Source: Verrucomicrobiota bacterium
GTDB taxonomy: Bacteria; Verrucomicrobiota; Verrucomicrobiia; Verrucomicrobiales; Verrucomicrobiaceae
Reading direction: 5' to 3'
Assembly: GCA_009885275.1 (NCBI GenBank)
Contig: VFKY01000090.1
Coordinates: 1-15,056, forward strand
Length of the DNA: 15,056 nucleotides
How positions within the stretch are numbered: position 1 is the first letter of the stretch; each line of letters starts with the position of its first letter. Made by a program: the position numbers and the translations under genes. This document shows, piece by piece, positions 1-8,031 of this stretch. Under the pieces are notes generated by a model. The model saw only the letters and a list, made by a program, of their open reading frames with translations, did no database searches and was not told the DNA's origin.

Positions 1-1
1 A

Positions 2-841
2 GAGGTTGATACGCCCTTGGATGAAGCCTTGGGCATTTTCATCCAACCGCGCAATTTTGTCATGACTCCTAAGGGCTCGTATGTTCTTGAGGCGAGCAAG
101 GAACTCGGTCTTAGCACGAAGGAGATCCCTACATGGTATAGTAAAACAGCTCTAGTATTTGAAAAGCCAGACAACACCAAAACTAAGGATATCGATGGAA
201 AAGAATCTGTAGTTACAGAATCAACCAAGCCCAGCATGAAGGATAAATGGAAGGTACTGGCAACTGTAAAAGATGATATCATGCTTGCCGAGCGGCAAGT
301 CAGCAGTGGCAGCATCGTGGTGGTGACCGACAGTTATTTTGCGAGCAACGAAGCTCTTTTGAAGGAGCCTGCGCCGGTCTTTCTAGCTTGGATTGTCGGG
401 AGCGCGCGACAGGTGATATTTGACGAGACGCATCTCGGTACCGCGGAAGATCCTGGCATCATGACGCTGGCTCTGCGTTATCATTTGCACGGCTTTTTCT
501 TTGCCGGTCTGGTTTTGTTTATTCTCTATGTCTGGCAGTGCAGCACCAGCCTAGTCCCGCCGAATGATGAGCTCGATCTAGCATCGAACCACGTATCCGG
601 CCATGGTGCCACGGCTGGTCTGGTGAGCTTATTAAAACGCGGCGTGCCCTTGGCTCAAGTGTTGCGCAAAGGTTTTGAGATATTCGAAAAAGGAAGCATC
701 AAAACGAGTGGCGCCATGCAGAAAAAAATCGAGCAAGCCCGTGTTCTCATTCCCTCTGGCGATAAAAAACGTCTTCCTGTCGGAGCTGCGGCAGAACTGT
801 ATCAACGAATATCGGACACCCTACATCCTAAAAGAAAATAA
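2..841 (+). CDS. DUF4350-type membrane-anchored protein, 5'-truncated by window edge
   Basis: The reading frame is open to the first base, so the true start lies before the window; the TTG at 17 is internal. About 279 residues are visible. The N-terminal part looks like an extracytoplasmic DUF4350 (glutamine-amidotransferase-like fold) domain. It has the family's 'vvTDSYFaSNeaL' segment near nt 325-360 and 'iFDETHLG' near nt 415-445. One hydrophobic membrane helix follows (about nt 485-545, GFFFAGLVLFILYVW). After it comes a cytoplasmic tail of roughly 100 residues rich in Lys and Arg. DUF4350 proteins are regularly found beside MoxR, DUF58 and related membrane genes, which matches the moxR gene starting 6 nt downstream. 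The molecular role is unknown. The family call is fairly secure from these motifs and the context. Confidence 0.8.
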   Translation, partial: EVDTPLDEALGIFIQPRNFVMTPKGSYVLEASKELGLSTKEIPTWYSKTALVFEKPDNTKTKDIDGKESVVTESTKPSMKDKWKVLATVKDDIMLAERQVSSGSIVVVTDSYFASNEALLKEPAPVFLAWIVGSARQVIFDETHLGTAEDPGIMTLALRYHLHGFFFAGLVLFILYVWQCSTSLVPPNDELDLASNHVSGHGATAGLVSLLKRGVPLAQVLRKGFEIFEKGSIKTSGAMQKKIEQARVLIPSGDKKRLPVGAAAELYQRISDTLHPKRK

Positions 842-847
842 CACTTT

Positions 848-1813
848 ATGACAGAATCCCTCGATCAACTAAAGGCAGCACTCGCGGAAGCGCGTGCTGA
901 AATTGGCAAGGTTATCATCGGGCAACATAACGTTGTTGACCATGCGCTCATTGCTATCTTCACCGGTCAGCATGTCCTTGTCGAAGGCGTGCCAGGGGTC
1001 GGCAAAACTTTACTGGTACGCACACTCGCCAAAGTGCTGGGCGGAGACTTTTCACGCATCCAATTCACACCAGACCTAATGCCCGCAGACATTACTGGCA
1101 CTAGTGTGTTTAACCTCAAGGATAACACCTTCGTGCTCGTGAAGGGACCAGTATTCACCAGCTTCTTACTCGCAGATGAAATCAATCGCGCACCAGCAAA
1201 AACGCAATCCGCGCTGCTTCAAGCCATGCAGGAGCGACTGGTGACGATTGATAATGAAACGCACACGCTGCCTGCCAGTTTCACTGTTTTCGCAACACAG
1301 AACCCAGTGGAATATGAAGGCACTTACCCATTGCCTGAGGCGCAGAAGGATCGCTTCATGTTTAAACTAAATATCGATTACCCGACACGCGATGAAGAAT
1401 TGAATCTCGCTAATCGCATGCTCGGTGCTGAATCGCCAGAAGCCGTGCTCGCTAGTGGTGCGGTTAGACAAGTGCTCAGCGCAGAGCGCATTGCCTCCCT
1501 GAGAGAAGCGCTGCATCAAGTAACGGTGCGCGATGAACTGGTGACTTACATTGTCGATTTAGTCCGTGCCACACGCGAACATGAAGCCGTGCTCGTTGGT
1601 GCCGGACCTCGCGCGACTCAATCCCTCCTTCTGGCCAGTCGTGCGCGTGCCGCTTTGGATATGAGGGATTTCGTAACTCCGGATGATGTTCGAGCGTTAA
1701 CTGAACCCGTCCTCGGGCATCGTCTCATGTTGCGTCCTGAATTCGAAATCGAAGGGCTCACCATCGGAGAACTCATCACCCGTGTCCTCGAAGGCGTGGC
1801 GGTGCCTAGATAG
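848..1813 (+). CDS. MoxR-family AAA+ ATPase
   Basis: A 321-residue ATPase of the usual MoxR length. Walker A is GVPGVGKT at residues 47-54. Walker B is LLADE at about 107-111. Sensor 1 is in ATQNP (N152), followed by the typical EYEGTYPLPEAQKDRF stretch with a likely arginine finger at R169. The C-terminal lid carries the GAGPRATQSLL segment usual in MoxR proteins. MoxR ATPases are thought to act as chaperones that load metals or cofactors into, or assemble, partner proteins, commonly ones with von Willebrand A-like domains. The DUF58 protein encoded next is the likely partner. The ATG at 848 is 6 nt after the upstream stop and has no clear Shine-Dalgarno sequence. The gene sits inside an operon of co-directional membrane-protein genes. 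Family assignment is very secure; the client protein is inferred from position. Confidence 0.96.
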   Translation: MTESLDQLKAALAEARAEIGKVIIGQHNVVDHALIAIFTGQHVLVEGVPGVGKTLLVRTLAKVLGGDFSRIQFTPDLMPADITGTSVFNLKDNTFVLVKGPVFTSFLLADEINRAPAKTQSALLQAMQERLVTIDNETHTLPASFTVFATQNPVEYEGTYPLPEAQKDRFMFKLNIDYPTRDEELNLANRMLGAESPEAVLASGAVRQVLSAERIASLREALHQVTVRDELVTYIVDLVRATREHEAVLVGAGPRATQSLLLASRARAALDMRDFVTPDDVRALTEPVLGHRLMLRPEFEIEGLTIGELITRVLEGVAVPR

Positions 1814-1820
1814 AGTGTGA

Positions 1821-1884
1821 AGGTTTAAGGTTCAAGGCTTCAGACGAAGCTTCCTTGAACCTAAACCCTTGAACCTTAACCCTT
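1821..1884 (+). repeat. Inverted repeat with duplicated right arm between moxR and DUF58 gene
   Basis: The left arm (1821-1837, AGGTTTAAGGTTCAAGG) is nearly the reverse complement of two overlapping right-arm copies: 1853-1868 (CCTTGAACCTAAACCC, one T missing) and 1867-1882 (CCTTGAACCTTAACCC). The 10-bp core AGGTTCAAGG at 1828-1837 pairs perfectly with 1853-1862. CTTC/GAAG extends the stem inward around an AGAC loop, with a two-base bulge. It fills the whole gap between two operon genes. It could be a processing or attenuation hairpin, or a dispersed intergenic repeat. No T-run follows, so a classical terminator is unlikely. Confidence 0.7.
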
Positions 1885-1889
1885 CTTTA

Positions 1890-3248
1890 ATGCTTTCCCC
1901 TTCCAATCGCCTCCTGATCTATACAGGCTTGATCGGCATACCGCTCTTCACAGTGCTGGGGATGACAGGCATGTCCTTGTCGCTCATGGCTGGTCTGGGA
2001 TTGTTGCTCGCTTTGGTGGTGGCATTGGATGCGCCGAGTGCTTTGCAACTCCTGCAAAGGATCACCGTGAAATTTCCTGAACTGGTACGCACAACCAAGG
2101 GGCGGGAATTTGATCTGGATATTGTGTTAACCAATCCGGGTTTGACCTGTGACTTTCTGCGCATCGGATTATCATTTCCCCCTGAACTACGGAGTGAAGC
2201 CATGATATTGGCGCTGACGTTGAGTAGCGTATCCGAGCGTCATGAAGTGCGGTGGAAAATCAAAGCGATGGAACGGGGCAATTTTCAATTCCAGCATTGT
2301 TATATTGAAGGGGCATCCCGATTCGGGCTTTGGCAGGGCAGGAAAACACTGTCATGCCAATCTGAGGTGCGAGTTTATCCTGATCTCAGTCGCGAAAAGA
2401 ATGTCTTAGCGCCGCTGTTTTTTCGTCGGGGCGCGATCGGCGTCCATCGTGTAAGACAGATCGGGAAGGGGCGTGAGTTTGAGCAGTTGCGTGAATACGC
2501 CCCTGGTGATGGATATGAAGATGTTTACTGGAAGGGCACGGCCAAGCGGCGTTTCCCTGTCACCAAGATGTTTCAGATGGAGCGCACCCAGGAAGTCTAC
2601 GTGGCGATCGATGCCTCGCGTCGCAGTGCTCGTAGGCTCGATCGATTGACGGAAGAAGTGGACGATGACTTGGTTGCCAAGACTCAGTTGGAACGATTTA
2701 TTCAAGCGGCATTGGTGCTCGCACTTGCGGCTGAACAGCAGACGGACAAGTTCGGCTTGATCATTTTTTCTGACAAGGTGCAGCGCCTCATTCCCGCAAG
2801 GAGCGGTCGCAGTCACTATGATACGATCCGTGACGTGCTCTATACCTTGAAGCCTGCCGTCGTCAGTCCTGATTACGATGATGTTTTCATTCATATCGGC
2901 AATCGATTACGCCATCGCGGATTGTTGCTTTTTCTTACCGATCTCGGTGAACCTTGGTTAGCCGAATCATTTGTGGAAGGCGTATCACTTATATCGCGTC
3001 GACATGTGGTGTTGACGCATATGTTGGGACAGCGTGAAGTGGCCCCCATGTTTTCCAAGGGCGATAGAGCCGAGAGTGATGACGATCTCTACAGCAAGCT
3101 TGCTGGTCAGATGATGTGGAATGATTTTCAAGAAACGACTCGTTTGCTTAAGCAGCGCGGCGTGCATCTTACTTCATCGTTACAGGAAAATCTCGTGGCC
3201 GATGTCGTGAGTGAATACCTTCGGGTGAAGAAGCGCCAATTGATTTAA
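1890..3248 (+). CDS. DUF58 domain protein (vWA-like), membrane-anchored
   Basis: About 452 residues from the ATG at 1890. A TTG 21 nt earlier is in frame but lies inside the repeat arm, so I reject it. Two N-terminal hydrophobic helices (roughly residues 8-27 and 29-47) are followed by a beta-rich domain. Then comes the DUF58 signature REYAPGD at 201-207 with DVYWKGTAKR (W214, K215). The downstream segment has a vWA-like fold, with VAIDASRRS at about 238-246 and LLLFLTDLGEP later. The first metal-site motif DxSxS is degenerate: D241 and S243 are present but the last Ser is Arg. DUF58 proteins pair genetically with MoxR ATPases, and the two genes here are adjacent. A role as a client or partner of the MoxR ATPase at the membrane is inferred; no enzymatic function is known. 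Confidence 0.93.
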   Translation: MLSPSNRLLIYTGLIGIPLFTVLGMTGMSLSLMAGLGLLLALVVALDAPSALQLLQRITVKFPELVRTTKGREFDLDIVLTNPGLTCDFLRIGLSFPPELRSEAMILALTLSSVSERHEVRWKIKAMERGNFQFQHCYIEGASRFGLWQGRKTLSCQSEVRVYPDLSREKNVLAPLFFRRGAIGVHRVRQIGKGREFEQLREYAPGDGYEDVYWKGTAKRRFPVTKMFQMERTQEVYVAIDASRRSARRLDRLTEEVDDDLVAKTQLERFIQAALVLALAAEQQTDKFGLIIFSDKVQRLIPARSGRSHYDTIRDVLYTLKPAVVSPDYDDVFIHIGNRLRHRGLLLFLTDLGEPWLAESFVEGVSLISRRHVVLTHMLGQREVAPMFSKGDRAESDDDLYSKLAGQMMWNDFQETTRLLKQRGVHLTSSLQENLVADVVSEYLRVKKRQLI

Positions 3249-3261
3249 CCCCCATCTCAAA

Positions 3262-4275
3262 TTGATCTCCGACCTCAAATCATTTATCGAACGTGAACGA
3301 CCTCACTGGCAGGAGCTGGAGAGAGAATTGTCTCGTATGCGAGAGGGACTTGCGGATCTCTCCGATCTCCGACACGCTCGGCATGTGCTTTCGCTGTTTC
3401 AGCGCGCTTCTTCTGATCTGGCGCAACTACAGGGATATTCGGCGGAGCCGGAGTTAAAGTCTTATTTAGAGACACTCGTGGGTGCTGGCTATGCAGAGAT
3501 TCATTCTTCCACCCGTGATTCGCGCAGGTTCAAGCCATGGCAATGGGTGACAGAAGTCTTTCCAGAAACTTTCCGCAGGCAGATATGGGGGTTTCATGTG
3601 GCGCTGGCGTTGACCGTTGTTGGAGCATTGCTTGGGGCACTGCTTATCGCCTCAGGAACGGAGGGGCGCGAAGCCATTTATCCATTTCGTCATCTTGTTG
3701 AGCAAACGCCTAGTGAGCGAGTAGCTCGAGAAGAACGTCCTACGGATCGGGATCGTCTGGCAGGAGCCAAAGCTACCTTCTCTGCACAGCTCATGCAGAA
3801 CAATATTACGGTGACATTTCGAGCTCTGGCTTTAGGCATCACATGGGGCATAGGCACGATTCTAATACTTTTTTACAACGGCGTCATTCTCGGTGCTGTG
3901 ATTCTTGATTATATCGTGGATGGACAAACTGTATTCTTGATTGCCTGGCTGTTACCGCATGGATCGTTTGAGATTCCCGCCATCCTCATTGGTGGACAGG
4001 GAGGGCTTGTGCTTGGGCGCGCGTTGATTGGTTGGGGCACTGCCGATAGTCTGCGCATGCGCTTTCGAAAAACTGTGCCGGACCTTGCCACCCTCGCTGG
4101 TGGTGCGGCACTTATGCTGGTGTGGGCGGGAATTGTAGAAGCATTTTTTTCGCAATATCATGCGCCCGTGCTTCCCTATGCTGTCAAAATTGCGTTCGGC
4201 TCAGTGGAGCTGGTGGGCTTGTTTAGCTTCTTGTATTTCTGCGGTCGATCAAAAACTAAAGGACGCAAGGCATGA
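3262..4275 (+). CDS. Stage II sporulation protein M-like (SpoIIM/DUF95) membrane protein
   Basis: 337 residues from a TTG start 13 nt after the DUF58 stop. I prefer TTG because the residues it adds (ISDLKSFIERERPHWQELE...) form the conserved amphipathic N-terminus of SpoIIM-like proteins in MoxR clusters, and the first ATG (near 3338) would delete it. The N-terminal 100 residues are soluble and helical. After that come about five hydrophobic segments: residues 109-131, roughly 185-215, 220-255, 270-295 and 305-325. The TM core contains the family-typical NNITVTFRALALGITWGIGT and LLPHGSFEIPAILIGGQGG segments; the latter is the HGxxElpAi motif. The name comes from homology to a Bacillus sporulation protein, but in non-sporulating bacteria the function is unknown. 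Its stop codon overlaps the next start (ATGA), which implies translational coupling. Confidence 0.9.
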   Translation: MISDLKSFIERERPHWQELERELSRMREGLADLSDLRHARHVLSLFQRASSDLAQLQGYSAEPELKSYLETLVGAGYAEIHSSTRDSRRFKPWQWVTEVFPETFRRQIWGFHVALALTVVGALLGALLIASGTEGREAIYPFRHLVEQTPSERVAREERPTDRDRLAGAKATFSAQLMQNNITVTFRALALGITWGIGTILILFYNGVILGAVILDYIVDGQTVFLIAWLLPHGSFEIPAILIGGQGGLVLGRALIGWGTADSLRMRFRKTVPDLATLAGGAALMLVWAGIVEAFFSQYHAPVLPYAVKIAFGSVELVGLFSFLYFCGRSKTKGRKA

Positions 4276-5054
4276 GCGATCAACGCACCGCCACCTTGAA
4301 TATCGTCATCCCTGAAGGGGTTTCATTTTCATTGCCTCTGGCAGGACCGATAACTCGGAGCATCGCATTCTTCATCGATTTTGCTACGATGAGCGCCGTG
4401 CTCAGCACGTTGACTCCCATCTTTACGGCAATGCAACTCATTGGTGGTGATACTGGGGTTGGAGTCACGATTCTTATCCAGTTCATCATCATCGAGGGTT
4501 CAAAAATGATCATGGAGCTTCTTTGGCGTGGACAAACCATTGGAAAAAAAGTTATGGGGCTTCGTGTTGTCGATGAGCGAGGGCTCAAGCTTCGCCCCTC
4601 TCAGGTGGTGATTCGTAATCTATTGCGTTTTGTGGATGCGCTGCCGCTTTTTTACGCCTTAGGCGGTATTGTTTCGCTCTTTAGCTCGCGAGCACAACGT
4701 CTCGGTGATCTTGCCGCTGGAACAGTAGTGGTGCGCACCGTGCATTCGTCCCCTCCCGATGTTGCAAGCATTCTGGCGGGCAAGTTCAATTCGTTTCGTG
4801 ATCATGCTCATCTCGAAGCCAGACTCCGGCAGAAGGTTACTCCTGAAGAGTCGCAACTGGCGTTGCATGCGCTGGTGAGGCGTGATGAATTGGAGTCAGG
4901 TGCGAGAGTGAAAATCTATGGAGCACTTGCAAACCACTTTCGGGAGAAGGTGAAATTCCCTGACGAAGCGATTCATGGCATGAGCGACGAACAATACGTG
5001 CGCAATGTCGTGGAAACCATATTTCGCAGTCGTAAAAGTGTCGCTCGCAACTGA
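4272..5054 (+). CDS. RDD family membrane protein with C-terminal helical extension
   Basis: 260 residues. The start ATG overlaps the previous stop by 4 nt, and an AAAGGA about 8 nt before it may serve as ribosome-binding site. The RDD domain covers about residues 20-156. The conserved Arg and Asp appear in RSIAFFIDF (R29, D36), in RNLLRFVDALP (R115, D122), and in RLGDLAAGTVVVRT (about 143-156). Two hydrophobic hairpins separate them. The last 100 residues are charged and helical, ending in RNVVETIFRSRKSVARN. RDD proteins are predicted membrane proteins with poorly defined transport or scaffold roles. In this cluster they regularly accompany SpoIIM-like, DUF58 and MoxR genes. It is the last gene of the operon: 114 nt separate it from the next gene. 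The family call is secure; the function is unknown. Confidence 0.92.
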   Translation: MSDQRTATLNIVIPEGVSFSLPLAGPITRSIAFFIDFATMSAVLSTLTPIFTAMQLIGGDTGVGVTILIQFIIIEGSKMIMELLWRGQTIGKKVMGLRVVDERGLKLRPSQVVIRNLLRFVDALPLFYALGGIVSLFSSRAQRLGDLAAGTVVVRTVHSSPPDVASILAGKFNSFRDHAHLEARLRQKVTPEESQLALHALVRRDELESGARVKIYGALANHFREKVKFPDEAIHGMSDEQYVRNVVETIFRSRKSVARN

Positions 5055-5135
5055 CGCTTTGTGAATTAGGTGAATCAAGAACCTCACGAAGAAACTAAAG
5101 TCAATAAGTTGAAATGTGACTCGTTGGGGGTTCGT

Positions 5136-5141
5136 TCTAAT
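5136..5141 (+). promoter_or_regulatory. Candidate -10 element for the dehydrogenase gene
   Basis: TCTAAT matches the consensus -10 at five of six positions and lies 27 nt before the ATG at 5169. The best -35-like hexamer, TTGAAA at 5109-5114, is 21 bp away, which is longer than ideal. The 114-nt gap after the RDD gene leaves room for a separate promoter. Weak call. Confidence 0.3.
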
Positions 5142-5168
5142 GCTCCGCTGAAAAGAAAACACGCATTC

Positions 5169-7742
5169 ATGAATACCTTGAAAATCCGTTCCGCAATATT
5201 TCTGTCTTTGTACATCATCTCGATCTCTGTGATACAATCTGCAGAACCCGCGGCTCCTGTCCCCGCTAAAGCAACTCGCACTTCGAATCGTGGTCCAGAG
5301 AGTGTGGAGTTGAAATTCAAGTTGCCGCCGCCGCCCGTTCTATCACCAGAAGCAGCGTTGAAGACTTTCAAAGTGCAAAAGGGATTCAAGATTGAGCTCG
5401 TCGCGTTTGAGCCCATGATTGAGTCGCCGGTGGCCATGAGTTGGGATGATCAGGGCCGACTCTATGTCGTAGAGATGCGAGGCTATATGAACGATGTGAA
5501 TGCCAAAGGCGAGGATCAGCCTATCGGCCGGATCAAACGCCTCGAAGATACGAACGGTGATGGCATCATGGACAAGGCCACAGTGTTTGTGGACAAGCTT
5601 CTTATGCCTCGATCTGTAACAACATTAGGCGATGGTGCGTTGGTTGCTGAACCGCCGAACCTCACTTTTTATCATGATACGGATGGGGATGGCGTGGCTG
5701 ATAAGAATGAGGTGGTCGCCGGAAGTTTTGGCAGTGCCGGCGGTCAACCGGAACACATGGCAAACTCCATGACTTGGTGCATGGACAACTGGATATGGGG
5801 CGCTGGTTATGGTCAGCGTTTGCGTTATAGCAAAGGAAAGTTCATCAGCGATGCCACGCGCAGTGGGGGCCAGTGGGGACTGACTCAAGATGATTGGGGA
5901 CGCCGATATTTTAATTACAACAGCGATTTTCTCCGGACGGATCTGCTGCCTCCTTCCATCTACGCTCGTAATCCCAATCTTACAGATCGCACAGCACTGA
6001 ACTATCAGGTGATGAAGGATCAGGCGACTTGGCCTTCCGTTCCGACCCCCGGCGTCAATCGTGGTTACACGGACAAACAACTTCGCGCTGATGGCACACT
6101 GGCAGTGGCAACTGCTACCTGTGGCGCTTCGATTTATCGTGGCGGTCTTTTCGGCAAAGACTATGAAGGCAACGCTTTCATCCCTGAGCCTGCTGGTAAT
6201 TTGGTGAAACGTCTGATCCTTTCAGAGACAGGTGGTGTGGTTACGGCCAAGAATGCTGCAAGTGGCGCGGAGTTCCTCACTTCTACCGATGAACGGTTTC
6301 GTCCCGTGAACACCTACAACGGACCTGATGGCGCGCTTTATATTGTGGACATGGCTCGTGGCATTATTCAGCACAAGTTTTTTCTAACCCATTACTTGAT
6401 TGCAAACATTGAGTCACGTGGGCTTGAACAGCCTGTCAACCTCGGGCGCATCTACCGTATTGTGCCTGAGAATACGAAAACACAATCCGTGAAGCTTCCA
6501 CAAGAGGCTTCGGCGGTCGTGCCATTTCTTTCCCATGAAAATGGTCATATTCGTGACACTGCCCAACGAGTGTTGGTTGAGCGTGCAGATACTACAACTT
6601 TCGAAGCGATCAAGAAGCTCGCGCAAGAAGCAAAGTCTCCACAAGCGCGCGCTCAAGCGCTTTGGACATTGGAAGGTCTCAATGCTCTTACGCCGGAGTT
6701 GCTGACAACTCTGTTGCATGATGGTCATGAAAAAGTGCGCGGAACAGCGGCTCGCCTTTCAAACTTTATTCTTGTGCCCGAGCTTTTAAAAATGATCGAA
6801 GACTCGAATGCAGAGGTTCGAGTGCAGCTTGCTCTGCAACTCAGCGCACAAAATACCGCTGAAGCTCAACAGGCCGTATTTGCATTGCTTAAAAAGGGTG
6901 GCAGCCCGCTTCTTAATGAGGCGATCGTTAGCGGCTTACGCGGCAGGGAGCTGGAGTTTATCCAAGCCTTGTTGAAGGAACCGGCAGGAGACAAAGATAC
7001 TTCCGTTGCCAGTGGACTATTGCAAATGCTAGCTGGCTGCGTCATGAACGAGCGTCGCGGCGTTCGCGTTTCTCAGTTGCTGGAATTGGCGGCGAATCAA
7101 ACACTGGAGAGCCCAAGACAGATAGCATTGCTCAATGGCATGGCGGGCACTCCGTTGGATAAAGCCGCTAAGGCGCAGCCCAGAAAAATGCTTTATCTTG
7201 AAGCTCAACCCGGAACGCTTGTCGCCTTAACAAATACAATTAAAAGCGCCTCATCGAAAAAACTCTTGGCAACCATAGACAAAGCGCTGGCCTGGCCAGA
7301 CAAGCCTGGTGTGCCGCCCCCACCGGTTATCGTGCCTCTCACTGTCGAGCAACAGGCACTGGCAGATAAAGGGAAGATCATCTACGCCGGACTTTGTGCC
7401 GCCTGTCATCAACCTACAGGAGCGGGGCTTGATGGACTGGCGCCGCCTTTGCTCGATTCGGATTGGGTGCTCGGTACTGCGGAACATCCCATCAAGATTA
7501 TATTGCATGGCATGAGTGGTCCAGTGGTGGTTGCCGGAAGAACATGGCAACTGGAGATGCCTCCGTTGCCACAATTTACGGACGCCGATATCGCTGGTGT
7601 GTTGACCTATCTTCGTCGCGAATGGGAACATAACGCTTCGCCAGTATCTCCTGATGATGTGGCCAAAGTGCGTGCTGCAAATAAAACACGCACCAAGGCA
7701 TGGACAGCAGATGAATTAAAAAAACCTGCGGTGAAAAAATAA
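5169..7742 (+). CDS. PVC-type secreted dehydrogenase: beta-propeller, HEAT repeats and C-terminal cytochrome c
   Basis: 857 residues from the ATG at 5169. The open frame extends to a GTG at 5070, but only the ATG places a signal peptide at the N-terminus (MNTLKIRSAIFLSLYIISIS, likely cleaved near QSAEP). The first ~430 residues form the propeller-like 'membrane-bound dehydrogenase' domain of Planctomycetes and Verrucomicrobia. It has the usual PVAMSWDDQGRLYVVEMRGY, GGQPEHMANS and GPDGALYIVDMARG segments. Two DxDxDG-type calcium-loop motifs lie near residues 127 (DTNGDGIMDK) and 170 (DTDGDGVADK). A HEAT-like helical region follows (about 450-640). The C-terminus is a mono-haem cytochrome c with CAACH at 743-747 and a likely axial Met in EMPPL. 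Such proteins are thought to oxidise sugars or alcohols outside the cytoplasm; the substrate cannot be read from the sequence. Confidence 0.93.
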   Translation: MNTLKIRSAIFLSLYIISISVIQSAEPAAPVPAKATRTSNRGPESVELKFKLPPPPVLSPEAALKTFKVQKGFKIELVAFEPMIESPVAMSWDDQGRLYVVEMRGYMNDVNAKGEDQPIGRIKRLEDTNGDGIMDKATVFVDKLLMPRSVTTLGDGALVAEPPNLTFYHDTDGDGVADKNEVVAGSFGSAGGQPEHMANSMTWCMDNWIWGAGYGQRLRYSKGKFISDATRSGGQWGLTQDDWGRRYFNYNSDFLRTDLLPPSIYARNPNLTDRTALNYQVMKDQATWPSVPTPGVNRGYTDKQLRADGTLAVATATCGASIYRGGLFGKDYEGNAFIPEPAGNLVKRLILSETGGVVTAKNAASGAEFLTSTDERFRPVNTYNGPDGALYIVDMARGIIQHKFFLTHYLIANIESRGLEQPVNLGRIYRIVPENTKTQSVKLPQEASAVVPFLSHENGHIRDTAQRVLVERADTTTFEAIKKLAQEAKSPQARAQALWTLEGLNALTPELLTTLLHDGHEKVRGTAARLSNFILVPELLKMIEDSNAEVRVQLALQLSAQNTAEAQQAVFALLKKGGSPLLNEAIVSGLRGRELEFIQALLKEPAGDKDTSVASGLLQMLAGCVMNERRGVRVSQLLELAANQTLESPRQIALLNGMAGTPLDKAAKAQPRKMLYLEAQPGTLVALTNTIKSASSKKLLATIDKALAWPDKPGVPPPPVIVPLTVEQQALADKGKIIYAGLCAACHQPTGAGLDGLAPPLLDSDWVLGTAEHPIKIILHGMSGPVVVAGRTWQLEMPPLPQFTDADIAGVLTYLRREWEHNASPVSPDDVAKVRAANKTRTKAWTADELKKPAVKK

Positions 7743-7763
7743 GCGAAGTAAATAGATCATTAT

Positions 7764-7946
7764 ATGGATAACACGACACCCGCAGGATACGCCATCGGTT
7801 GGGGCTCATTAGCACTCATAAATGCAGGCTTGGCGCAGGGAAAAAATCGCAGCGGTCTCGCATGGTTTCTTCTCAGTCTTTTGCTCGGCCCTATCGCGAC
7901 GTTTCTGATCGTGGTGCTCGATAAAGTGCCAGAGAACAATGGATAA
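7764..7946 (+). CDS. Small predicted membrane protein, 60 aa
   Basis: A 60-residue protein whose ATG lies 21 nt after the dehydrogenase stop, so it is probably co-transcribed. A Gly/Ala-rich segment (AIGWGSLALINAGLAQ, 9-24) precedes a charged turn (GKNRSG). A strong hydrophobic helix follows (LAWFLLSLLLGPIATFLIVVL, split here only by description, residues about 31-51). The pattern 'A-x-GKNRSGLAWFLLSLLLGP' recalls short membrane proteins and zinc-ribbon-linked helices found widely in bacteria, often written as 'K/NGRS-x-x-W-x-x-x-G'. I do not know its function. The composition, the start spacing and the recognisable helix favour a real gene over a chance frame. Confidence 0.7.
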   Translation: MDNTTPAGYAIGWGSLALINAGLAQGKNRSGLAWFLLSLLLGPIATFLIVVLDKVPENNG

Positions 7947-7970
7947 AGGGATTCGTTATTTTACAGGGTA

Positions 7971-7992
7971 GGGAAGCGCTGCGTCGCGTCCC
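7971..7992. terminator. Possible hairpin between convergent genes
   Basis: GGGA-A-GCG and CGC-G-TCCC can pair around a CTGCGT loop with one mismatch. It lies between the 60-aa membrane protein gene and the converging xseA gene. There is no T-run, so it would not be a classical intrinsic terminator. Its flank resembles 12564-12579 (13 of 16 bases identical), so it may instead be a remnant of a dispersed repeat. Confidence 0.3.
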
Positions 7993-8031
7993 AAACTAGT
8001 GATGGCGGAGTCGGTGGCCAGTCAATTTCAT

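Noticed and set aside
5070..5168. GTG-initiated N-terminal extension of the dehydrogenase
   Set aside because: It would bury the signal peptide 33 residues inside the protein; the ATG at 5169 begins a normal export signal.
7947..8031. Search for xseB downstream of xseA
   Set aside because: The 85-nt gap holds no reading frame resembling the small subunit, and the next gene converges; xseB must be elsewhere in the genome.
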